Source: Rhodocaloribacter sp964552015 | GTDB taxonomy: Bacteria > Bacteroidota > Rhodothermia > Rhodothermales > ISCAR-4553 | Assembly (NCBI GenBank): GCA_964552015.1 | Contig: CAZKFR010000042.1 | Location: forward strand, 1 to 29,118 | DNA length: 29,118 nucleotides | Direction: 5' to 3' | Shown: positions 14,248 through 22,226 of the stretch, piece after piece | Position numbering within the stretch: position 1 is the stretch's first letter | How the letters are laid out: each line of letters begins with the position of its first letter | Position numbers and translations under genes: made by a program | The notes under the pieces: model-generated | Databases searched by the model: none | The model's input: only the letters and a program-made list of their open reading frames with translations | Told to the model about the DNA's origin: nothing

Positions 14248-14271
14248 TTTCGACAACCCGGGACGCATGGC

Positions 14272-15351
14272 ATGCTCGACCACCTCCTTGCCCTTTTACG
14301 CGAAAAAAAACGGTTTGTGATCAGTACGCACACGCGGCCCGATGGCGATGCCATCGGTTCGCAGCTGGCCCTGGCTTTTTTTCTGGAGAAGCTGGGCAAG
14401 GACGTGGCGATGATCAACACCGACGCAGCACCCTATAACCTGAGCTGGATGCCGGGAGCCGATCGCGTGGAGGTGTTCGATGGCTCGTTGCAGCAGCGCG
14501 AGAAGATCGACCGGGCCGACGTGATCGTGGTGGTGGATACGAACACGGAGGAGCGGCTCGGCAAGCCCGGCAACGCCATCCGCAGTAGCGGGGCCGTCAA
14601 GGTGCTGATCGACCATCATCCCGCGCCGGAAGGGTGGTTCGATCTGACCTATCGCCGGGAAGAGGCTTCGTCCACGGGCGAGTTGATCTATGAACTGGTC
14701 GTGGCCCATGATCCCGACCTCATCGACCGGGATCTGGCGACGGCGCTGTATGTGGCCATCATGACGGACACCGGTTCGTTTCGGTTCAGCTCCGTCAACG
14801 CCCGGGTGCATCGCATCGTAGCCGACCTGCTGGAGCGCGGCGGCATCGAGCCGGCGCCCATCCATACGGCCATCTTCGACACCCGCACCGTGGAGGGCGT
14901 CCGCCTCCTCAGCCGTACCCTGGATACGCTTTCGCTCCATTATGATAACCGGGTGGGCTACCTGGTCGTCTCGCAGCGGGCTCTCCGTGAGACCGGTGCG
15001 GATGTCTCCGAGACGGAGGGGTTTGTCAATTACGTGCTCTCCATCGAGGGCGTGATGGTGGGCCTTCTGTTTACGGAGACCGAGAAAGGAACGAAGGTGA
15101 GCTTTCGTTCGAAGGACGACTTCCACGTGCATCTCTGGGCCCAGCATTTCGGCGGGGGCGGGCACAAGAACGCGTCCGGTGCCTTCATCCGCCGGCCCCT
15201 CGAAGAGACGATCCGGGAGGTGATGGCCTCGGCACCGCGCTTCCTGCCGCTGGCCCCCGCGGCCGCGGAGGACAACGGGGAGCTCACCTCCGAAGATGAA
15301 GCGTACCTGTCCTCGTTGATGAAGATCAAGACACGGGAGACCTCCTCATGA
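14272..15351 (+). CDS. nrnA: DHH-family phosphoesterase, NrnA-like
   Basis: A 359-residue DHH/DHHA1 phosphoesterase. Metal-site motifs are STHTRPDGDAIGSQ (H20, D24, D26), VVVDT (D89/D90 region) and IDHHPAP (DHH at 114-116). The C-terminal DHHA1 domain has GGGGHKNASG at 294-303. NrnA-type enzymes degrade short oligoribonucleotides and dephosphorylate 3'-phosphoadenosine 5'-phosphate. Cyclic-di-AMP or pApA phosphodiesterases share the motifs but usually carry extra PAS/GGDEF domains, which are absent here. A hydrophilic tail of about 40 residues follows the DHHA1 domain. The stop overlaps the aminopeptidase start (ATGA at 15348-15351). Confidence 0.88.
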   Translation: MLDHLLALLREKKRFVISTHTRPDGDAIGSQLALAFFLEKLGKDVAMINTDAAPYNLSWMPGADRVEVFDGSLQQREKIDRADVIVVVDTNTEERLGKPGNAIRSSGAVKVLIDHHPAPEGWFDLTYRREEASSTGELIYELVVAHDPDLIDRDLATALYVAIMTDTGSFRFSSVNARVHRIVADLLERGGIEPAPIHTAIFDTRTVEGVRLLSRTLDTLSLHYDNRVGYLVVSQRALRETGADVSETEGFVNYVLSIEGVMVGLLFTETEKGTKVSFRSKDDFHVHLWAQHFGGGGHKNASGAFIRRPLEETIREVMASAPRFLPLAPAAAEDNGELTSEDEAYLSSLMKIKTRETSS

Positions 15352-16850
15352 AAGTATCGGTTACCTCGATCCCCCTGCGCGAGCTCGATGTCGACCTGCT
15401 GGTGGTGCTCCTCCCCGTGGAAGGGCGGGAGGCGGCTCTCCGGCACCTGGCCGAGACGTACGACGCCATCGTGGAGCGAGCCCTACCCGACCTGAACGGC
15501 GAGGCCGGAAAGGACGGGCTGCTGCTGTATCCGACCGAAGCACGCGCGCGGCGGCTGGCCCTCGTGCCGGTGCCGTCGACGGGCCTACGCGATCCGGCCG
15601 AGCGCCTGCGTCAGGCGGCTGCCGCCGGAACGGGGTTCGCCGAGCGGGTGAAGGCCGAGACGATCGGGATGGCCTCGCTGGAGACCGGCCACGATGCGGA
15701 GGCCGCCGGGCAGGCCCTCGTGGAAGGCTTCATGCTGGCGGCCTATCGCTTCCGGCAGTACAAAACGGACGAGGCCGGATGGCCGGGACCGCAGCGCCTC
15801 GTGCTGCACGCCGAGGAACAGGAGAAAGCGGTGCGTCGCGGGGCCGAGCGTGGGCGTGTCGTCGCGGAGTGCGTCTACACCGCCCGCGACCTGGTGAACC
15901 TGTCGCCCCACGAGAAGACGCCGACGCTGCTGGCCCGCTACATCGAGAAGTCGGCCCGGAAATACGGGTACGAGGCGGTCGTGTGGGACAAGGCGCTGAT
16001 CGAGGAAGAAGGGATGGGCGGGCTGCTGGCCGTCAACCGGGGCAGCGTCGAGCCGCCGACGTTCACCGTCATGACGTGGCAGCCCGAGCAGGCCGTCAAT
16101 CCGCGGCCGGTGGTCCTTGTGGGCAAAGGCGTGGTATTTGACACCGGTGGCCTCTCGCTCAAGCCCACCGAGGGCTCGATGGAGTACATGAAGTGCGATA
16201 TGGCCGGTGCGGCCGCCGTCATCGGAGCGATGGAGGCCGTGGCACGGCTGGAGTTGCCGGTGTACGTCGTCGGCCTGGTGCCTGCTACCGATAACCGCCC
16301 TGGCGAGAACGCCTATGTGCCGGGCGACGTGGTGCGGATGCACTCGGGCAAGACCGTGGAGGTGCTCAACACCGACGCCGAGGGGCGGATGATCCTGGCG
16401 GATGCCCTTTCCTACGCCCGCACGTATCGCCCCGAACTGGTCGTCGATCTGGCAACGTTGACCGGGGCGGCGGTGGTGGCGCTGGGCAATGCCTGTGCGG
16501 CCGTCATGACGCAGGAGGACGAGGGCGCTGCCGAACGGCTGGCACGGATCCAGGCCGCCGGGCAGCGCAGTGGCGAGCGGGTGCACCCCATGCCCATGTA
16601 CGAGGAATACGCCAAGCTCCTCGAGAGCCCCGTCGCCGATATCAAGAACATCGGGGGGCGGGCGGCCGGCGCCATCACGGCAGCCAAATTTCTGGAGCAC
16701 TTCGTAGCGTATCCCTGGTTGCACGTGGATATCGCCGGACCGGCGTTTCTGAAAGAGCCGCTCCCGTACCGGCCGCGCGGGGGGACGGGTTTCGGCGTGC
16801 GCCTGCTCGTCGAACTGCTTCGTGACCGGGCACGCCCGGCGCGCCGGTGA
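15348..16850 (+). CDS. pepA: Leucyl aminopeptidase, M17 family
   Basis: A cytosolic M17 aminopeptidase that removes N-terminal residues using two metal ions. The catalytic domain shows VGKGVVFDTGGLSLKP (metal-site lysine K260), YMKCDMAGAAAVI and the signature NTDAEGRMILADAL (N341-R347, with D343 and E345 as ligands). The N-terminal half is the usual macrodomain-like region. The length of 500 residues is normal. The start ATG overlaps the nrnA stop by four bases, indicating translational coupling, and the end overlaps the GTG of the pdxA frame. Substrate range is not evident from sequence. Confidence 0.94.
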   Translation: MKVSVTSIPLRELDVDLLVVLLPVEGREAALRHLAETYDAIVERALPDLNGEAGKDGLLLYPTEARARRLALVPVPSTGLRDPAERLRQAAAAGTGFAERVKAETIGMASLETGHDAEAAGQALVEGFMLAAYRFRQYKTDEAGWPGPQRLVLHAEEQEKAVRRGAERGRVVAECVYTARDLVNLSPHEKTPTLLARYIEKSARKYGYEAVVWDKALIEEEGMGGLLAVNRGSVEPPTFTVMTWQPEQAVNPRPVVLVGKGVVFDTGGLSLKPTEGSMEYMKCDMAGAAAVIGAMEAVARLELPVYVVGLVPATDNRPGENAYVPGDVVRMHSGKTVEVLNTDAEGRMILADALSYARTYRPELVVDLATLTGAAVVALGNACAAVMTQEDEGAAERLARIQAAGQRSGERVHPMPMYEEYAKLLESPVADIKNIGGRAAGAITAAKFLEHFVAYPWLHVDIAGPAFLKEPLPYRPRGGTGFGVRLLVELLRDRARPARR

Positions 16851-16867
16851 ACCGGGGGAACGGTACG

Positions 16868-17914
16868 ATGCGTCAGGATAACGGATCCGTGCGGAATCGG
16901 AGCCGGGCCCGTCCCCGGATCGCCATCACCCTCGGTGATCCCAACGGGATCGGGCCGGAGGTGGTGCTCCGGTGCCTGCTCGACACACGCCTCATGCACC
17001 ACATGCGACCGGTGCTCGTGGGTTCGGCCGATGTGCTGGCGACCCATGCCCGGGCCCTCCAGGTGGCCATGCCGCCGCTCGAGGTCGTCAGCAACGTGCC
17101 GGCGCGTTTCCCGAAAGATCGGATCGTGCTGCTGGATGTGACGGGTGGAGAAGCCTGTCCGGTCGAGTTCGGGCAGATCACGGCGGTGGGGGGGCGGCTC
17201 GCCATGAACGCCGTCGCCCGGGCGGTGGACCTGTGCCTGGACGGTGCCGTCGATGCGATGGTGACGGCACCGCTCTCGAAGGAGGCGATCCGCCGGGCGG
17301 GGATCCAGGAGCCGGGGCATACCGAATACCTGGCCCGTCGGACGGGGACGCAGCGCTTTACCATGATGATGGTCGCCGATAGCCTGCGCGTGGGGCTCGT
17401 CACCGGGCATGTGCCCCTGCAGGCGGTGCCGGGTCGGATCACGCGCGAGGCCATCCTGGAAAAGATCGCGATCCTTCACGCAAGTCTGCGTGAAGACTTC
17501 GGGATCGAGCGGCCCCGGATCGCCGTGCTCGGACTGAACCCGCACGCAGGCGAGGGGGGGGTGCTCGGGAACGAAGAACGGGAGGTGATAGGCCCGGCCG
17601 TGGAGGAAGCCTGCCGGCAGGGCTATCTGGTCCTGGGACCGTTCGCCGCCGACGGGTTCTTCGCCGTCGCTGCCCACCGTGCCTATGACGCCGTGCTGGC
17701 CATGTACCACGACCAGGGCCTCATCCCGTTCAAAGCCCTTGCCTTCGACGTCGGGGTGAACTTCACGGCGGGGCTGCCCCTGGTGCGCACGTCGCCCGAC
17801 CACGGCACCGCCTACGATCTGGCCGGGCAAGGCGTGGCCTCTCCTCGAAGCATGCGAAGTGCTATCTTTCTGGCGATCGACATCGCACGGAGGCGCGCCC
17901 GCCGGGCCGCCTGA
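16868..17914 (+). CDS. pdxA: 4-hydroxythreonine-4-phosphate dehydrogenase
   Basis: PdxA oxidises 4-phosphohydroxythreonine with NAD+ in the DXP-independent branch of pyridoxal phosphate synthesis. Motifs are IAITLGDPNGIGPEV at the N-terminus, VTAPLSKEAI, the metal-ligand histidine in GHTEYLA, LNPHAGEGG, AMYHDQGLIPFKAL and the C-terminal RTSPDHGTAYDLAG. From the ATG at 16868 the protein has 348 residues. A GTG at 16847, overlapping the pepA stop, would add seven residues. A GGGGGA at 16853-16858 favours the ATG. No pdxJ or serC gene is nearby. A paralogue acting on other phosphorylated acids is possible but less likely. Confidence 0.93.
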   Translation: MRQDNGSVRNRSRARPRIAITLGDPNGIGPEVVLRCLLDTRLMHHMRPVLVGSADVLATHARALQVAMPPLEVVSNVPARFPKDRIVLLDVTGGEACPVEFGQITAVGGRLAMNAVARAVDLCLDGAVDAMVTAPLSKEAIRRAGIQEPGHTEYLARRTGTQRFTMMMVADSLRVGLVTGHVPLQAVPGRITREAILEKIAILHASLREDFGIERPRIAVLGLNPHAGEGGVLGNEEREVIGPAVEEACRQGYLVLGPFAADGFFAVAAHRAYDAVLAMYHDQGLIPFKALAFDVGVNFTAGLPLVRTSPDHGTAYDLAGQGVASPRSMRSAIFLAIDIARRRARRAA

Positions 17915-17961
17915 GGGCCGGGACCCGCACGTTTCAACCTCATCACGCCACGAGCAAGGCC

Positions 17962-18768
17962 ATGACGGCAGCGCAGAACACGGAACCCCGGGAGGTGCCC
18001 CCCTACACCGTCCTGGCCGCCGGGTACGACGTGGTCATGGAGCACGTCGACTACGCGTACTGGGCGGCGTACGTGTATGGCCTGATCGAACGGCACCACG
18101 GGCACGCCGCGTCGATCCTCGAACTGGGATGTGGCACGGGCTCGCTCGCACTCGAACTGGCACCGATGGGGCCGTTCCGTTACCTGGGCACGGATGCCGT
18201 GCCGCAGATGATCCATGTGGCCCGTGCCAAGGCCGATCTGGCCGGCGCCCCCGTCCTCTTTGACGTCGCCGACTTTACGAATTTCCGGGTCAGCACGCCC
18301 GTCGATGTGGTGCTGTTGCTCTATGACGGGATGAATTACATCCTCGACCCGGAGGCGCTGCCGGCCCTGTTCGGATGTGTCTACCGGGCCCTGCGTCCCG
18401 GTGGCCTCTTCATCTTCGATCAGAGCACCCCGGCCAACTCGATCAACAACGAGGCGTTCTTCACGGATGAAGGTGAGGCCGAAGGGTTCCATTACCGCCG
18501 CGACAGCGCCTACGACCGCACGACCCGACTCCACACGACGACGTTCGAGATCACCGTCGAAGGACGTACCTTCCGCGAACGCCACGTGCAGCGGGCCTAT
18601 ACCCGGGCCGAGGTGCGTCAACGCCTCGATGCATCCGGCTTCGAGGTGCTGGCCGCCTACGACGGGTTCTCGCACGATCCGGCCGGAGACGATGCCGAAC
18701 GCATCCACTGGGTGGTGCGTCGTCCGAAGGCGGACCGTACGGCGCCTCAACCTGCCACACCATCCTGA
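17962..18768 (+). CDS. Class I SAM-dependent methyltransferase
   Basis: A 268-residue class I methyltransferase. Motif I is ILELGCGTG (52-60), the acidic residue that binds the ribose hydroxyls lies in YLGTDAVP, and the strand with VVLLLYDGMNYIL and the GGLFIFDQST segment complete the Rossmann fold. The opening PYTVLAAGYDVVMEHVDY resembles the group of small-molecule methyltransferases annotated only as 'class I SAM-dependent'. No substrate motif is recognisable. A TATCTTTC at 17863-17870 inside the end of pdxA could provide a promoter, but the gene is only 47 bases behind pdxA. It ends 8 bases before ftsE. Confidence 0.88.
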   Translation: MTAAQNTEPREVPPYTVLAAGYDVVMEHVDYAYWAAYVYGLIERHHGHAASILELGCGTGSLALELAPMGPFRYLGTDAVPQMIHVARAKADLAGAPVLFDVADFTNFRVSTPVDVVLLLYDGMNYILDPEALPALFGCVYRALRPGGLFIFDQSTPANSINNEAFFTDEGEAEGFHYRRDSAYDRTTRLHTTTFEITVEGRTFRERHVQRAYTRAEVRQRLDASGFEVLAAYDGFSHDPAGDDAERIHWVVRRPKADRTAPQPATPS

Positions 18769-18776
18769 CGAACAAG

Positions 18777-19469
18777 GTGATTGAACTCCACAACGTTACC
18801 GTGTCCCACCCGCTGCCCGGAGGAGGGCGACGGGTCGTGTTCGAAGACCTTTCCCTGCAGATCCGGCGGGGCGAGATGGTCTACCTCGTCGGGCCAACGG
18901 GAAGTGGCAAAACCACCTTGTTCCGGCTCCTCTACATGGACCTGATGCCCGATCGCGGGGTGGTCCGTGTCGGCGAGTATCGGAGTGATACCATCCAGCC
19001 GCGTGAGATTCCCTACCTGCGCCGCTCGCTGGGCATCGTCTTTCAGGATTTCCAGCTCTTGCCGGACCGCAACGCCTTTGAGAACGTGGCCTTCGCGCTC
19101 TATGCGACGGGCAAGCGAGGCTCGATGGTAAAGAGCCGGGTGCTTCAGGCGCTCGCACGGGTCGGGTTGAGCCACAAGCGCAAACGGTATCCGCACGAAC
19201 TCTCGGGCGGGGAACAGCAGCGCGTCGTCATCGCGCGGGCTATCGTCAACGATCCGTGGATCCTGCTGGCCGATGAGCCGACGGGCAACCTGGACCCCGG
19301 CGTGGCTGACGAGATCCAGAAGCTGTTGCTGGGGCTCCACCGCCAGGGGATGACCGTGTTCATGGCCACCCACGATTACCGCCTCGTCCGCAAATTTCCC
19401 GCGCGAACGCTGGCTTTCCTGGGCGGCAAGCTCGTCGAGGTGGATCCGCTGACGCTGGGCGTGGAGTGA
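18777..19469 (+). CDS. ftsE: Cell-division ATP-binding protein FtsE
   Basis: A 230-residue ABC ATPase of the FtsE type. FtsE with the membrane protein FtsX activates cell-wall hydrolases at the division site. Motifs are Walker A GPTGSGKTT (39-47), Q-loop VFQDFQLLPD (Q90), signature LSGGEQQR (142-149), Walker B ILLADEPTG and the H-loop ATHD (H199). The IVFQDFQLLPDRNAFENVAFAL string is typical of FtsE rather than LolD or MacB. The start is a GTG at 18777, 8 bases after the methyltransferase stop. No ftsX is next to it; that gene is often placed elsewhere in this part of the bacterial tree. Confidence 0.88.
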   Translation: MIELHNVTVSHPLPGGGRRVVFEDLSLQIRRGEMVYLVGPTGSGKTTLFRLLYMDLMPDRGVVRVGEYRSDTIQPREIPYLRRSLGIVFQDFQLLPDRNAFENVAFALYATGKRGSMVKSRVLQALARVGLSHKRKRYPHELSGGEQQRVVIARAIVNDPWILLADEPTGNLDPGVADEIQKLLLGLHRQGMTVFMATHDYRLVRKFPARTLAFLGGKLVEVDPLTLGVE

Positions 19470-19507
19470 ACCCGAACCGGGGGTCCCGGCAGGGATGTGG
19501 AAAACGG

Positions 19508-19539
19508 TTTGCCCGGAGCGGGGCGGGACGTTATATTTT
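19508..19539 (+). promoter_or_regulatory. Candidate promoter of alanine symporter gene
   Basis: TTTG at 19508-19511 and TATATTTT at 19532-19539 are separated by exactly 20 bases. They match the Bacteroidota promoter arrangement (TTTG, 19-21 bases, TAnnTTTG) with one mismatch at the last base. This is the best promoter match in the window. Transcription would begin near 19546, about 120 bases before the ATG at 19668. Confidence 0.55.
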
Positions 19540-19560
19540 CGCCGCGTGCAACCGGAGGTC

Positions 19561-19594
19561 GGGAGCGTGGCTTTTCCGCGCCCCTGATTTTTTT
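19561..19594 (+). terminator. Intrinsic-terminator-like hairpin in symporter leader
   Basis: Bases 19561-19570 (GGGAGCGTGG) pair with 19576-19584 around a 5-base loop, giving nine pairs with one bulged A and one T.G wobble. A run of seven Ts follows at 19588-19594 after a short TGA spacer. It could end the ftsE transcript. It also lies downstream of the candidate promoter at 19508-19539, so it could instead act as an attenuator for the symporter gene. Confidence 0.55.
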
Positions 19595-19606
19595 GTAGCA
19601 CGTCCC

Positions 19607-19627
19607 CGGGGTTCGCCGCGAGCCCCG
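19607..19627 (+). promoter_or_regulatory. Second GC-rich leader hairpin before symporter gene
   Basis: Bases 19607-19615 (CGGGGTTCG) pair with 19619-19627 around a 3-base loop, nine pairs including one wobble. It sits 40 bases before the ATG at 19668 and after the terminator-like hairpin. It may be part of a leader RNA or a chance GC-rich stem. Confidence 0.3.
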
Positions 19628-19667
19628 ACGCCTGTTCCGGCTTCCATCCACAGTACGAACGGACCAC

Positions 19668-21404
19668 ATGGAAACACTCGCCCATTTCATCGAATTCGCG
19701 AACGGTTTGCTCTCGCCCGTCCTGGTGACCGGTTTGCTCGGAGCCGGGTTGTTTCTGACGTTGCGCCTTGGCTTCGTGCAGATCCGGCGCTTCGCCCACG
19801 GTCTGGCGGTTACCACCGGCAAGTACGACGATCCGAATGAGCCGGGCGACGTGTCCCATTTCCAGGCCCTGACGACGGCGCTCTCGGCCACGGTGGGCAT
19901 CGGGAATATCGCGGGGGTTGCCCTGGCGATTCACTGGGGCGGGCCCGGGGCGCTCTTCTGGATGTGGGTGACGGCCCTCCTCGGGATGGCCACGAAGTAC
20001 AGTGAGGTCACACTCGCGCAGCACTATCGTGAGACGATCCAGGACGGGAAGGCCTGGGAAGGCTCGGTGGCGGGCGGCCCGATGTACTATATCGAAAAGG
20101 GCATCAAGGAGCGGTATGGGTGGAACTGGAAGCCGGTGGCGGTCTTCTTCGCCTTCATGCTCATGATCACCTCGTTCATGACGGGGAACGCCATCCAGGC
20201 GAATACCATCGCCACGGAGATGGCGTCGAACTTCGGCGTGGCCAAGTGGGTGACGGGCCTGTGCACGGCGACGATCGTCGGGGTGGTCATCATTGGAGGG
20301 ATCCGCCGGATCGGGGCCGTCACAGGGGTGCTGGCGCCCCTCATGGCGGCGCTGTACGTGGCCGGTGGGCTGCTCATCCTGATCATCAACGCCGGCGACG
20401 TGCCGGCCGCGCTGGCGATGATCTTCACGGAGGCCTTCAGCCCGTCGGCCGGGGTGGCCGGTACGGGGATGGGCCTCTTTCTGACGACGATGACCTACGG
20501 GGTGCAGCGCGGCCTCTTCTCGAACGAAGCCGGGCAGGGGTCCGCCCCGATTGCCCACTCGGCGGCCAAAACGGACGAGCCGGTTTCCGAGGGCGTCGTG
20601 GCCCTGCTCGAACCCTTCATCGACACGATCGTCATCTGCACGTTCACGGGCCTGGTGATCGTCGCCACGGGGGTCTATGACGACAAGGTCCCGACCGAGA
20701 TTTCGCTCTCGGACAACAACATCTCGTACGTGCAGGTGGACGGGCAGGGGTCGTATGCCGGTACGCGGGCGCCGGACGAACTGCGCTACGAGAACGGCGT
20801 GCCCGTCATCACCTCGAACGCCGATCCCCGCCTGGCCTATTTCGACGTTCCGGTCGATACCCTGTTCGTGGACGAGGCGCAGACGCAGCCGTTTACGGGG
20901 GTCGTCGTGCCGGGTGAGGCCTCGGCCCGGGGCGACGATGGGACGACGTATGCCGTGCTCTACGGCAATGCCGTCCGCAACAGCGCTCCGTTGACGTCGC
21001 TGGGCTTCCGCCGCGGGCTGGCCCCGCTGGGACTCGAAGAACTGGGCCGGTGGATCGTGCTCCTGTGCGTGTTCCTGTTCGCCATCTCGACGGCCATCTC
21101 GTGGAGTTATTACGGCGACCGGTGCGCCAACTATCTCTGGGGCAAGAAGGCCATCCTGCCCTACAAGATGGTCTTCCTCGTCATGCACTTCCTGGGGGCC
21201 GTCGTGGCCGTGACGACCATCTGGGACCTGGGCGACGTGGCGCTCTCGCTCGTCACGCTGCCGAACGTCATCACCCTGGTGCTTCTCTCCGGCCTGCTCA
21301 AGCGGCTCACCGAAAGCTATTTCGAACGCAAGCCCTGGTTGGAGAACTACGAGGTACATCGACGCCTCGTCGAGGAAAAGAAACGGCAGCGGACGTCGAA
21401 GTAG
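19668..21404 (+). CDS. Alanine/glycine:sodium symporter, AGCS family, with inserted loop domain
   Basis: An inner-membrane symporter of the AGCS family, which takes up alanine or glycine with sodium. Family motifs are LTTALSATVGIGNIAGVALA (69-88), GGPMYYIEKG, TYGVQRGLFSNEAGQGSAPI, EPFIDTIVICTFTGLVI and the late WSYYGDRCANYLWG. It has 578 residues, whereas AGCS proteins are usually about 450-500. The excess is a hydrophilic segment at about 337-445 between two membrane helices, rich in acidic and turn residues. The segment is probably outside the cytoplasm. The gene has its own leader with promoter- and terminator-like elements, and upp follows after 27 bases. Confidence 0.9.
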   Translation: METLAHFIEFANGLLSPVLVTGLLGAGLFLTLRLGFVQIRRFAHGLAVTTGKYDDPNEPGDVSHFQALTTALSATVGIGNIAGVALAIHWGGPGALFWMWVTALLGMATKYSEVTLAQHYRETIQDGKAWEGSVAGGPMYYIEKGIKERYGWNWKPVAVFFAFMLMITSFMTGNAIQANTIATEMASNFGVAKWVTGLCTATIVGVVIIGGIRRIGAVTGVLAPLMAALYVAGGLLILIINAGDVPAALAMIFTEAFSPSAGVAGTGMGLFLTTMTYGVQRGLFSNEAGQGSAPIAHSAAKTDEPVSEGVVALLEPFIDTIVICTFTGLVIVATGVYDDKVPTEISLSDNNISYVQVDGQGSYAGTRAPDELRYENGVPVITSNADPRLAYFDVPVDTLFVDEAQTQPFTGVVVPGEASARGDDGTTYAVLYGNAVRNSAPLTSLGFRRGLAPLGLEELGRWIVLLCVFLFAISTAISWSYYGDRCANYLWGKKAILPYKMVFLVMHFLGAVVAVTTIWDLGDVALSLVTLPNVITLVLLSGLLKRLTESYFERKPWLENYEVHRRLVEEKKRQRTSK

Positions 21405-21431
21405 GGCGCCACCCATCAACCACCGGGATCC

Positions 21432-22216
21432 ATGAACAACCTGACGGTCGTAGATCACCCGCTACTGGCTCGCGACCTGACGATCCTGCGCCGGCGCGAG
21501 ACGCCCCACGGCGTGTTCCGGGCGACCCNNNNNNNNNNNNNNNNNNNNNNNNNNNNNNNNNNNNNNNNNNNNNNNNNNNNNNNNNNNNNNNNNNNNNNNN
21601 NNNNNNNNNNNNNNNNNNNNNNNNNNNNGACCTGACGATCCTGCGCCGGCGCGAGACGCCCCACGGCGTGTTCCGGGCGACCCTCTCCAACGCGGCGGCG
21701 ATCCTGGCCTACGAGGCCCTGCGGGATCTCCGGCTGTGCGAAGTGCCGATCGAGACCCCGCTCGAGCCGACGACCGGATACGACGTGGCCGAGGAGGTGA
21801 TCGTCGTGCCCATCCTGCGGGCCGGCCTCGGCATGGTGGATGGTTTCGTCCGGTTCATCCCCACGGCACGGATCGGCCATCTCGGTATGTACCGGGACAA
21901 GAAGACGCATCGCCCGGTGGATTACTACAGCAACATCCCCGGGGGGCTGGAGACGGCCCGTGTGTTCGTCGTCGATCCGATGCTGGCGACCGGCGGAAGC
22001 GCCATCGGCGCCATCGATCACCTGAAAGCCCGGGGTGCGCGGCGTTTCACGTTCGTGTGCCTGGTGGCTGCTCCGGAAGGGGTGCGTGCCCTGAACCGGG
22101 CGCATCCGGACGTGCCCATCATCACGGCCGCGCTCGACCGTGAACTCGACGACCACGCTTACATCCGCCCGGGTCTCGGAGATGCCGGGGACCGGATCTT
22201 CGGGACCTCTGCGTGA
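21432..22216 (+). CDS. upp: Uracil phosphoribosyltransferase, interrupted by assembly gap
   Basis: Upp salvages uracil with PRPP to give UMP. As printed the frame is broken by 100 Ns and a repeated 55-mer. Removing the Ns and one copy gives a normal 209-residue enzyme starting MNNLTVVDHPLLARDLTILR. The PRPP-binding loop is VFVVDPMLATGGSAIGAI and the uracil site is YIRPGLGDAGDRIFGT at the C-terminus. VVPILRAGLGMVDGF is also typical. The gene should be treated as intact; the split is an assembly artefact. It lies between two sodium-coupled transporters and probably shares a transcript with them. Confidence 0.92.
21474..21683. other. Scaffold gap of 100 N flanked by identical 55-mers
   Basis: Bases 21474-21528 and 21629-21683 are identical over 55 bases, with Ns at 21529-21628. 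The overlap length and N count are the same as in the gap at 10448-10547. Collapsing one copy and the Ns restores upp exactly, so the duplication is not biological. Confidence 0.94.
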
Positions 22217-22226
22217 TGTCGCCTGT

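Noticed and set aside
14230..14250. GCGT...ACGC followed by six Ts, as a terminator upstream of nrnA
   Set aside because: The stem is only four pairs; the same bases fit better as the -7 part of a promoter with TTTG 20 bases upstream.
17474..17495. Perfect 9-bp inverted repeat (CTTCACGCA / TGCGTGAAG) inside pdxA
   Set aside because: It lies in the middle of a conserved coding region with no T-run or gene boundary, so it is probably a by-product of codon choice.
18747..21458. 903-codon minus-strand open frame across ftsE and the symporter
   Set aside because: It is antisense to two clear genes, rich in His, Arg and Gln as expected for a shadow frame.
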